Origin: an uncultured Lachnospiraceae bacterium
GTDB taxonomy: Bacteria; Bacillota; Clostridia; Lachnospirales; Lachnospiraceae
Length of the DNA stretch: 32,061 bases
Assembly (NCBI GenBank): GCA_945609985.1
Contig: CALYZQ010000018.1
Location: forward strand, 1 to 32,061
Reading direction: 5' to 3'
A model generated the notes under the pieces. That model was not told where the DNA came from. It saw nothing but the letters and a program-made list of their open reading frames with translations, and ran no database searches. The position numbers and the translations under genes were made by a program. Below are positions 25,221-32,061 of the stretch, piece by piece. Each line of letters opens with the position of its first letter. The stretch's first letter is position 1.

Positions 25221-27356
25221 TTAGCCGATGCTTAAAGTAAACTCGTTTACCTTATTACCGGTAAGCTTCTCGCTTCTGGTATCGGGCGCCTGACCACCGA
25301 TGAACACCTTTACATCTTTTGTATACTGAAGCACACCGTTCTCATCATAGAGACCGAATGCTTCTTTGGGAAGATGAATGCTAACCTTTGCGCTCTCACC
25401 TGCCGCTAAATGAAGCTTCTTAATACCCTTAAGCTGTGCGTTAGGAGTATTCTCTCTGCAAACCTTTACATAAACCTGAACGGTCTCGCCACCGGCCATC
25501 TTTCCGGTGTTTGTAACGGTAGCAGTTACGTCAATACCGTCCTCGCCTACTTCACTACTGCTTACAGCCACATCACTGTAGTCAAAGCTTGTATAGGAAA
25601 GTCCGTATCCGAAAGGATACAGTGCCTCACTCTGCATATAACGATAGGTTCTGCCCTTCATGCTGTAATCTGTAAACTCAGGAAGTTCCTCCGTGGAACG
25701 ATAGAAGGTTACAGGCAACTTTCCTTCGGGGTTCTTCTCACCGAAGAGAATTTCAGCCATAGCCTTACCGCCCTGTGCTCCGGGATACCATCCCTGAATA
25801 ATGGCAGGGATATGCTCATCCGCCCAGTTTACTGCCAAAGCACTACCGGACAGCAAAATCAATACTACAGGCTTGCCGCTTTCATAAATAGTCTCCAACA
25901 CATGCTGCTGGAGTCCGGGGAGATTCAAGTTGGGCTTATCACCACTTGCAAATTCATTTCCTTCATCACCCTCTTCACCCTCTAAGCCGGAGTCAAGACC
26001 CATAACTGCAATGATAAGATCGCTTTCATCACATACGCCCTTTACCTCGGAAATACGGTCATCCTGCTGTCCGAGGCCCTGGGTCTTGGGACGGCACAAA
26101 TGACAGCCTTCGGAAGCCATTACACGCACATCATCGCCCAGATAATCCTGAATACCCTCTAAGATGGTAACATATCTGGAAGCAGTACCCTCGTAGTTAC
26201 CTACCAGTGCTCTTCTGTTGTTTGCGTTAGGTCCGATAACACCAACAGTCTTTAATTTACTCTTATCGAGAGGAAGCATGTTGTTTTCATTTTTAAGAAG
26301 AACAATACACTTCTGCGCCGCCTCCTTATTCAGTTCACGCATGGGTGCACTGTCAACCACATTGTAAGGAATCTTATCGAAAGGATTGTCACCCTTCTTG
26401 TCAAATACACCAAGCTTCATTCTGGTGGTGAAAAGATTTACCAGTGCATCATCCAGACGGCTTTCCTCTACCATGCCCTCTTCCACTGCCTGCTTTAAGT
26501 AGTGGAACAGATTACCGCAGTTCAAATCACAGCCGTTGTTCATAGCCATGGAAACAGATTCCACGGGAGTATCAGTTACATGGTGACCTTCATGGAAGTC
26601 CTTGATTGCCCAACAGTCACTGACTACATGGCCCTTAAAGCCCCAGTCTTTTCTCAAAATATCGGTAAGTAATGTCTTACTTCCGCAGCAGGGCTCACCG
26701 TTGGTACGGTTGTAAGCACCCATAACAGATTCAACGCCTGCTTCCTGCACACATGCTTTAAATGCGGGAAGATAGGTCTCATACATATCCTGCTTGCTTG
26801 CCACTGCGTCAAAGCTGTGACGGATATCCTCGGGACCGCTATGTACTGCAAAATGCTTTGCACAGGCTGCTGCCTTTAAATAATTCTCATCGTGTCCCTG
26901 TAAGCCCTGTACAAATCTCACACCGAGACGGGAGGTAAGATATGGGTCCTCGCCAAAGGTCTCGTGGCCGCGTCCCCATCTGGGATCACGGAAAATATTA
27001 ACGTTGGGTGACCAGAAGGTAAGTCCCTTGTAAATATCTGTATCATCCTTGTCCTGCTGCATATTAAACTTAGCACGACCCTCTGTGGAAATGGCATCTG
27101 CCACCTTCTCAATAAAATCCTCATCAAAGGTTGCCGCCAAACCTACGGACTGAGGGAATACGGTTGCCACACCGGCTCTTGCCACACCGTGAAGTGCCTC
27201 ATTCCACCAGTTGTATGCCTTAATACCAAGACGCTCCACTGCAGGTGCCCAGTTTAAGGTCTGTGAAACCTTTTCCTCCAGAGTCATTTGCGCAACAAGC
27301 TCTTTTGCACGTTCTCTGTATTCATTCACTTTTTGTTCATTCTTTACGATTTCCAT
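25221..27356 (-). CDS. GH3 beta-xylosidase / beta-glucosidase
   Basis: Cytosolic exo-glycosidase of 711 residues. It has an N-terminal barrel with YNWWNEALHGVAR, SPNVNIFRDPRWGRGHETFGEDP, CAKHFAVHSGPE and nucleophile Asp247 in VVSDCWAIKD. The second alpha/beta sandwich contains the GLEGEEGDE acid/base region, LPGLQ and WYPGAQGG. A C-terminal fibronectin III-like domain ends near residue 700 (LKGIKKLHLAAGES). The NWWNEALHGVAR motif is characteristic of the GH3 branch containing plant and bacterial xylan 1,4-beta-xylosidases, and the neighbours (GH67, esterase) favour xylose removal. There is no signal peptide. GGAGG precedes the ATG. It has its own promoter and terminator. Confidence 0.88.
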   Translation of the reverse strand: MEIVKNEQKVNEYRERAKELVAQMTLEEKVSQTLNWAPAVERLGIKAYNWWNEALHGVARAGVATVFPQSVGLAATFDEDFIEKVADAISTEGRAKFNMQQDKDDTDIYKGLTFWSPNVNIFRDPRWGRGHETFGEDPYLTSRLGVRFVQGLQGHDENYLKAAACAKHFAVHSGPEDIRHSFDAVASKQDMYETYLPAFKACVQEAGVESVMGAYNRTNGEPCCGSKTLLTDILRKDWGFKGHVVSDCWAIKDFHEGHHVTDTPVESVSMAMNNGCDLNCGNLFHYLKQAVEEGMVEESRLDDALVNLFTTRMKLGVFDKKGDNPFDKIPYNVVDSAPMRELNKEAAQKCIVLLKNENNMLPLDKSKLKTVGVIGPNANNRRALVGNYEGTASRYVTILEGIQDYLGDDVRVMASEGCHLCRPKTQGLGQQDDRISEVKGVCDESDLIIAVMGLDSGLEGEEGDEGNEFASGDKPNLNLPGLQQHVLETIYESGKPVVLILLSGSALAVNWADEHIPAIIQGWYPGAQGGKAMAEILFGEKNPEGKLPVTFYRSTEELPEFTDYSMKGRTYRYMQSEALYPFGYGLSYTSFDYSDVAVSSSEVGEDGIDVTATVTNTGKMAGGETVQVYVKVCRENTPNAQLKGIKKLHLAAGESAKVSIHLPKEAFGLYDENGVLQYTKDVKVFIGGQAPDTRSEKLTGNKVNEFTLSIG

Positions 27357-27398
27357 CTGCTATCCTCCATATCACAATCGTATACCGATTTACTCATA

Positions 27399-27426
27399 AT
27401 TGTATAATATTTTTTGCTGTTAGCAA
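27399..27426 (-). promoter_or_regulatory. Promoter and palindromic operator of the GH3 gene
   Basis: Minus strand: TTGCTA (27421-27426), 16 bases, TACAAT (27399-27404). The palindrome TTGCT-3-AGCAA (27414-27426) covers the -35 box and could be a repressor site. The motif does not match the operators seen at the other promoters here. Confidence 0.45.
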
Positions 27427-27497
27427 CCTATTTTCCCTTGCAGTTTATGTATTTTCTTGCTGTTTTACTATCGCGTACCTACCTCTCGCACGCTTTC

Positions 27498-29234
27498 TCA
27501 ATTTTCCTCTACACGCTCCACACTGCCGTCGGCATTTCTCCTAAACTGCTTCACATACTCCCAACCAAGCACCGGGTCCATGGGAGCAACCTCATGTCCC
27601 TTGTCATGCATGATAACATAATTGTACAGATTTTCAGCCCCCTCGTCCTCGCTCATAAAACGCTGGATAGAATAATGGTGATGAGGATAAATTTCGGAAG
27701 GATAGGGATGCTCCACCACATCTCCCTCCACGCCGCAGCCGCAGGGATGGGGATTATCCTGAGGTGGTGTGAACTTCACCTCAATATTATTAAACAGCTT
27801 CCAAAAATCGTACTGGTGCTGCTGACTGCAACCTTCATACACCGGATAGGACGGTTCTCTTGTTCCATAGGTATACCATACCGGCATCCTATAGTCATAA
27901 TTTTTCTGCAATGCGATTGCCATGGGAATTACATCCCTGTAATCCACCTTGCTTGCTCCCACTCTGGTCCCCGGCCAGTTGGCATCAATGGGACAGATTG
28001 CAGCAATCTTCCCGGGGCAAACCATGGCAACCACCTGCGCCATGCCGGCTCCGTTGGAAAAGCCGGAAAGATACACTCTGCCTGCATCAATGGGATTATG
28101 CTCCACCAGATAGTCTATGAGTTTGCATACATAGGTGGTATCATCCTCTTCATCAGGGAACATATTGCTGTTCCAGCCTGCCCTGTTAGTTCCCCAAGGG
28201 TACACCGTGATAAAGCCTTCCTTTTCACCAATCTCATGGAATTTACTCATCTCAGCCGCTTCCTCCGGATTATCGGAGCCACCGTGCATGAAAATCATAA
28301 GCGGTACCTTCTTCTCGGGATTTGCAGCCACGCTTTCCGGTGTATGTACCAGCCAAGTATGAGGTGTTCCGTCAACGGCACAATCCTCTATAAACCATTC
28401 AAAGCCCTTCTGCAAATCGGTACGAGCTGTCACATCCCCATGAGCACCTGTATTCATTCTGCGCACCTTGGCGAAATGCTGCTGCCACATATATTGCAAT
28501 AATTCCTCTGTAACTTCTAAGGATTGCTCTGATACCGTTACGCTTTGGAGGGGATTTGCAGAATTTGCGTAGGAAATCCACTGCGTAGCATTGTCAACCG
28601 CAGCGTTACCTTCTTCGCCAATGTAAGCCCGTGCCTCCTCAATCTCCTTTGCCTCATTTGCCTCCACAAAATACTCCTGCACTTTGCTTTCAGCACCCAC
28701 CAAAACCGCATGCATGGGTGCTTTTACCGCCTGCTTTAATGCCATTTCCGACAAGCTGCCTCCGATACCAAAAAGGCCTGCTACAGCATCCGGCTTACAT
28801 GCTGCAAAGGTATACGCCATGGACGCTCCCTCACCGATACCGCACAGATACCGGGTGTCAAACATCAGATGCCATGCCGACAACATGGACTCCAGCGTAG
28901 GAATTCCCAAGTGGTTAAAGGTCATGGGGGTATCCACCTCTTTGTTCATACTGTCCTGCATCTGTGAAATCGCGGTCAAATCGTCCTCTTTATCCGAGTC
29001 AAATGTATAATTCCAACCGCCCTGTGCGGGATTTGGGAAACACAACACCAGCTTGTACTCTTCTGCCAGCTTTGCAAGTCCTGTCTCCAAAAGAGCCTCC
29101 ACGGACTCCTTCTTATCATCCTCTCTTAAGACAGTCAGACTTGACAGCTTGTAAGGATTATGCATGGGATAATCCGGATAATAAATATACATGCTTCTTT
29201 CACTATTACTTAATTTCTTAAAAACCAATGACAT
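27498..29234 (-). CDS. Tandem alpha/beta-hydrolase, CE1-like feruloyl/acetyl esterase
   Basis: Cytosolic protein of 578 residues with two related hydrolase halves. The C-terminal half (about 290-578) looks active and PHB-depolymerase/CE1-like: MIFMHGGSDNPEE oxyanion region, SGFSNGAGMAQ with nucleophile Ser393, and HDKGHEVAPMDP with probable catalytic His547. The N-terminal half (about 15-230) has the same order of elements (VLCFPNPAQGGWNY, then YLCGIGEGASMAYTFA), but the elbow reads GIGEG with Glu135 where serine is expected, so it is probably inactive. Intracellular CE1-like enzymes of xylan clusters remove ferulate or acetate from imported oligosaccharides. AGGTGGAG precedes the ATG. It lies 141 bases upstream of GH3. 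Confidence 0.8.
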   Translation of the reverse strand: MSLVFKKLSNSERSMYIYYPDYPMHNPYKLSSLTVLREDDKKESVEALLETGLAKLAEEYKLVLCFPNPAQGGWNYTFDSDKEDDLTAISQMQDSMNKEVDTPMTFNHLGIPTLESMLSAWHLMFDTRYLCGIGEGASMAYTFAACKPDAVAGLFGIGGSLSEMALKQAVKAPMHAVLVGAESKVQEYFVEANEAKEIEEARAYIGEEGNAAVDNATQWISYANSANPLQSVTVSEQSLEVTEELLQYMWQQHFAKVRRMNTGAHGDVTARTDLQKGFEWFIEDCAVDGTPHTWLVHTPESVAANPEKKVPLMIFMHGGSDNPEEAAEMSKFHEIGEKEGFITVYPWGTNRAGWNSNMFPDEEDDTTYVCKLIDYLVEHNPIDAGRVYLSGFSNGAGMAQVVAMVCPGKIAAICPIDANWPGTRVGASKVDYRDVIPMAIALQKNYDYRMPVWYTYGTREPSYPVYEGCSQQHQYDFWKLFNNIEVKFTPPQDNPHPCGCGVEGDVVEHPYPSEIYPHHHYSIQRFMSEDEGAENLYNYVIMHDKGHEVAPMDPVLGWEYVKQFRRNADGSVERVEEN

Positions 29235-29296
29235 AACTCCACCTCTTTCTTGTTATTTTGTATGCGATGCTAACACTTTAAGCCTCACCATTACAT

Positions 29297-31939
29297 CTAT
29301 AAATTGTACTTCTCCTGCAACTCTTTAGAAGCGCGGTCTATGGCCTCCCGCAATCCGTTTGCCGACAATCGGATTGCCCCGGCACCCCAGATAATCATCT
29401 GCTCCAAAGCATCTGAGGTTGCCACCGTCACCTGATAGTCCTTTGCAATTTGATGCACAGTCCGCTCAATATATTGGTCAGCAGTTTCCGCCTCTTTCGT
29501 ATACACTACATGAACATTATTGTACAGGAGCTTAGAACCGGGATTCCCTTTCACCTTATAAGCATCAAACACCACAATTACCGTGCTTCCTAGATATCCC
29601 TGGAAATTACTTAAAATATCAATCAGCTTATCTCTGGCACTGTCGATATTGACCGCTGCCAGCGCCCGCAAATCCTCCCACGCAAAAATAATGTTATAAC
29701 CGTCCACCAGAAGGTAAGACTCCCTCTTTGCAGTATTTCCATAGCCGGAGACCTTCCGGCTTCCGCCTGCGGAGTCTCCGTGCATCACACTGCTACTCGC
29801 TCTTCTTGCTCCCCTGTGATATCGTCTGAAATGCTTTTTATCCTCGGGACGTTTGCCGTAGGTCTGCCTGAAAATCTCCTCTATTTCCTCCTGCGTAATA
29901 TAGCCTGCTCCATCTCCCTTGCTTTTCTGCCCGGCTCTTTCTTTGCCCCCTGAAACCTCCGCATATCCGTCCACCGTTTCGGCATGCTCAATCTGAATGC
30001 TTCCGGACTCATCCGTCTTCAGATTGCTGCTTACATGGGCATAATTCTCCACCTGGTCATACTCCACCACAAAGCCTGCACCATGTGCACAAAATACAGA
30101 GCTTGTAGGATTCCGTAAATCCGCCTCCGGATTATAACCAATGTGCTCCACCACTTCCTCCGCATTGTGACAGGGCGAATATCCCTTCAAAACACAGGAC
30201 ATCCTGCCGTGACCTCTTGTATAGGTCTGAAATTCTCTTTGATAATGCTGCATGGCAGATACCGGTGCCTCACCCGTCAAAATACTCACATCCCCCACAG
30301 TCTCAGGTGCATTAAAGCTTCCGCACATTCTCTGAATATCCGTCATAGCACGCCCCAGACATTCCGTAGGGAGCTCTAAAGTAAAGGCAAAGCAGGGCTC
30401 CAACAGTATATTCTTCGCTTTTCGCAATCCCTGACGGACCGCTCTGTAGGTAGCCTGTCTAAAGTCGCCACCCTCGGTATGCTTCAAATGTGCCTTCCCT
30501 GCCACCAGACTGATTCTCATATCCGTAATCTCTGAGCCGGTAAGCACACCCCTGTGCTTACGCTCCTCCAGATGGGTTAACACCAGCCGTTGCCAGTTCT
30601 TCGCAAGCATATCCTCGCTGCACAGAGCGGCAAACTGCAAACCACTTCCCCGCTCTCCCGGTTCCAGCAAAAGATGTACCTCTGCATAATGCCTAAGTGG
30701 CTCGAAATGACCGATACCGATAACCGGTTCCGCAATGGTCTCTTTATATACAATACTGCCGTTTCCAAAGGAAACCTCCATGCCAAACCGCTCCGCAATC
30801 TGGCTCTTTAAAATTTCAAGCTGCACTTCGCCCATCACCTGGGCATGAATCTCCTTGGCCTGCTCCTTCCACACAATGCGGAGTAACGGCTCCTCCTCTT
30901 CCAGAATGCGCAATTTTGCAAGTGCCGTAACCGCATCCACATCCTCCGGCAGCATCACCTGATAGGTCAGCACCGGCTCCAAAACCGGTACTGCATTTTC
31001 GCTTTCATAGCCAAGCCCCTGACCCACAAAGGTATCGTTTAATCCGGTCACCACACAGATTCCGCCTGCTTCCACTTCCTCCGCAAGCTGATATCCTGCA
31101 CCGTTATAAATCCTGACCTCATTTACTTTTTCATTTCCCAAAAGCATCTTGGGACACAGCTTACCGCCTGTAACCTTCACATGGGTTAAGCGCTTCCCTG
31201 CATTGTCCCTGGAAATCTTAAACACTCTGGCTCCGAGTTCCTTTGGATACTCCGGCGGCAGTGCATATTTGTAAATTTCCTCCAATAGCTCCTCCACACC
31301 CCAAAGCTTTAGGGCCGAGCCGAAATAACAGGGGAATACCTTTCGTTCTTCAATGGCATATGCAATATTTTCTTCCGATGCCTCCCCACGCTCCAGGATT
31401 TCTTCCATCAGCGTTTCATCACACATGGCAAGGGCATCATAAAATCCTTCCGTTCCAAAGCTTTCCTTCGAAAAATCCATACACGCGCCATCCAGTCTGC
31501 TTTGCAATTCCGCAAGGAGCTTTTCCTTGTCCGTATCCGGCTGATCCATTTTATTTACAAAAAGAAAGGTAGGAATTTCATAACGCTTCAACAATCGCCA
31601 CAACGTCTGAACATGCCCCTGCACACCGTCGGCACCACTAATCACCAGGATGGCATAATCCATTACCTGCAAAGTACGCTCCATCTCTGCAGAAAAATCC
31701 ACATGCCCCGGCGTATCCAAAAGGGTAATGTCCATATCATTCCATCTAGTTCTTGCCTGCTTGGAAAAAATGGTAATTCCCCTTGCACGCTCCAATTCAA
31801 AATTATCCAAAAATGCATCCTTGTGATCCACTCTCCCCAGACTGCGGATGCTTCCACAGGTATATAAAAGCCCTTCTGCCAGGGTGGTCTTCCCTGAATC
31901 CACATGGGCCAAAATTCCGATTACAAGATGTTTCTTCAT
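29297..31939 (-). CDS. TetM/EF-G-like translational GTPase fused to YacP/Rae1-type NYN nuclease domain
   Basis: Protein of 880 residues. Residues 1-640 follow the ribosomal-protection (TetM/EF-G) plan. They hold the GTPase with AHVDSGKT (11-18), RGIT (53-56), DTPGH (75-79) and NKMD (129-132), then beta-barrel domain II, domain III (QVMGEVQLEIL), domain IV (KHTEGGDFR) and domain V ending at SCVLKGYSPC. After a charged linker (about 665-735) comes a complete YacP/Rae1 domain at 740-870: LLVDGYNII (Asp746), VVFDAYKV (Asp792), ETADQYIE (Asp821) and ATSDALEQ (Asp843). Rae1 of Bacillus subtilis cuts mRNA in the ribosomal A site, the same site this GTPase family visits, so a ribosome-targeted mRNA-cleaving factor is a reasonable inference. 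The TetM domain-IV tip YSPVS is not seen, so drug resistance should not be assumed. GAGGA precedes the ATG; it is a single-gene unit. Confidence 0.88.
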   Translation of the reverse strand: MKKHLVIGILAHVDSGKTTLAEGLLYTCGSIRSLGRVDHKDAFLDNFELERARGITIFSKQARTRWNDMDITLLDTPGHVDFSAEMERTLQVMDYAILVISGADGVQGHVQTLWRLLKRYEIPTFLFVNKMDQPDTDKEKLLAELQSRLDGACMDFSKESFGTEGFYDALAMCDETLMEEILERGEASEENIAYAIEERKVFPCYFGSALKLWGVEELLEEIYKYALPPEYPKELGARVFKISRDNAGKRLTHVKVTGGKLCPKMLLGNEKVNEVRIYNGAGYQLAEEVEAGGICVVTGLNDTFVGQGLGYESENAVPVLEPVLTYQVMLPEDVDAVTALAKLRILEEEEPLLRIVWKEQAKEIHAQVMGEVQLEILKSQIAERFGMEVSFGNGSIVYKETIAEPVIGIGHFEPLRHYAEVHLLLEPGERGSGLQFAALCSEDMLAKNWQRLVLTHLEERKHRGVLTGSEITDMRISLVAGKAHLKHTEGGDFRQATYRAVRQGLRKAKNILLEPCFAFTLELPTECLGRAMTDIQRMCGSFNAPETVGDVSILTGEAPVSAMQHYQREFQTYTRGHGRMSCVLKGYSPCHNAEEVVEHIGYNPEADLRNPTSSVFCAHGAGFVVEYDQVENYAHVSSNLKTDESGSIQIEHAETVDGYAEVSGGKERAGQKSKGDGAGYITQEEIEEIFRQTYGKRPEDKKHFRRYHRGARRASSSVMHGDSAGGSRKVSGYGNTAKRESYLLVDGYNIIFAWEDLRALAAVNIDSARDKLIDILSNFQGYLGSTVIVVFDAYKVKGNPGSKLLYNNVHVVYTKEAETADQYIERTVHQIAKDYQVTVATSDALEQMIIWGAGAIRLSANGLREAIDRASKELQEKYNL

Positions 31940-31981
31940 GACGTTTTCCTCATAGTTACCATTGTCAATTCTGACTCTTCT

Positions 31982-32010
31982 ATCGTACCTTATATGGGAT
32001 TTGATTGCAA
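31982..32010 (-). promoter_or_regulatory. Promoter of the GTPase-Rae1 fusion gene
   Basis: Minus strand: TTGCAA (32005-32010), 17 bases, TACGAT (31982-31987), 43 bases before the ATG at 31939. No attenuator hairpin, leader peptide or uORF is evident in the short leader, unlike tet(M)-type regulation. Confidence 0.55.
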
Positions 32011-32061
32011 GAAAGGATTGAGAACACTCTTGATAAATTTTTTCTTGACAGCAACATCACT

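Noticed and set aside
27414..28502. Open frame of 362 codons on the plus strand
   Set aside because: It runs antisense to the esterase and across the GH3 promoter, has no ribosome site and no recognisable domain; its composition is that of a shadow of the coding strand.
29235..29296. Promoter for the esterase gene between it and the GTPase-Rae1 gene
   Set aside because: A TACAAA is present but no -35 box at acceptable distance; I could not support a site.
29297..31939. Tetracycline-resistance gene
   Set aside because: The overall fold is TetM-like, but the domain-IV tip reads KHTEGGDFR rather than the TetM YSPVS loop, and there is no tet(M)-type leader. Resistance is not supported by sequence alone.

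Overview
The window looks like chromosomal DNA of a Gram-positive, gut-type Firmicute, most likely a Lachnospiraceae. The reasons are AGGAGG-type ribosome binding sites, TTGACA/TATAAT-type promoters, a YtrA-type GntR/ABC unit, Rpn-type nuclease genes and a large set of cytosolic plant-cell-wall glycosidases. I cannot name a genus. No rRNA, tRNA, CRISPR array or prophage is visible.

Layout. (1) 1-6119: a xylan-utilisation unit. A GH39-GH43 fusion enzyme reads left. An AraC regulator and a GH120 beta-xylosidase read right. They diverge from a 172-bp region with two back-to-back promoters over a palindrome. (2) 6120-6501: a non-coding stretch holding a long imperfect inverted repeat and a strong hairpin terminator. 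(3) 6502-8330: a GntR(YtrA)-ABC ATPase-permease operon. The ATPase gene is broken by a frame-shifting deletion next to Walker A, and a five-fold half-site array overlaps the promoter. (4) 8334-13126: two related Rpn-family genes flanking a 1001-residue MacB-like ABC exporter. One Rpn gene is full length. The other encodes only the C-terminal third but keeps its own promoter, a matching leader, a ribosome binding site and a terminator. (5) 13168-15406: a secreted repeat protein divergent from a small XRE regulator. (6) 15472-19407: a four-gene operon of mraY-like, greA, a HAD-phosphatase/CPBP-protease fusion and a GT2 glycosyltransferase. (7) 19425-29234: a second plant-polysaccharide cluster of a two-domain CE1-like esterase, GH3, GH67 alpha-glucuronidase and a large GH2. 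It carries a near-consensus catabolite-repression (cre) site. (8) 29297-31939: a TetM/EF-G-like translational GTPase fused to a YacP/Rae1-type NYN ribonuclease domain.

How it works together. None of the glycosidases or the esterase has a signal peptide. The two carbohydrate clusters therefore look like the cytosolic end of glucurono(arabino)xylan use: imported acidic, acylated xylo-oligosaccharides would be de-esterified, stripped of (methyl)glucuronic acid by GH67, and cut to xylose and arabinose by GH39/GH43, GH120 and GH3. No xylanase, transporter or isomerase is present here, so those must lie elsewhere. The most unusual items are the GTPase-Rae1 fusion, the stand-alone Rpn C-terminal gene beside a full-length Rpn, the HAD-CPBP fusion beside greA/mraY, and the tandem esterase whose first domain has lost its nucleophile serine.
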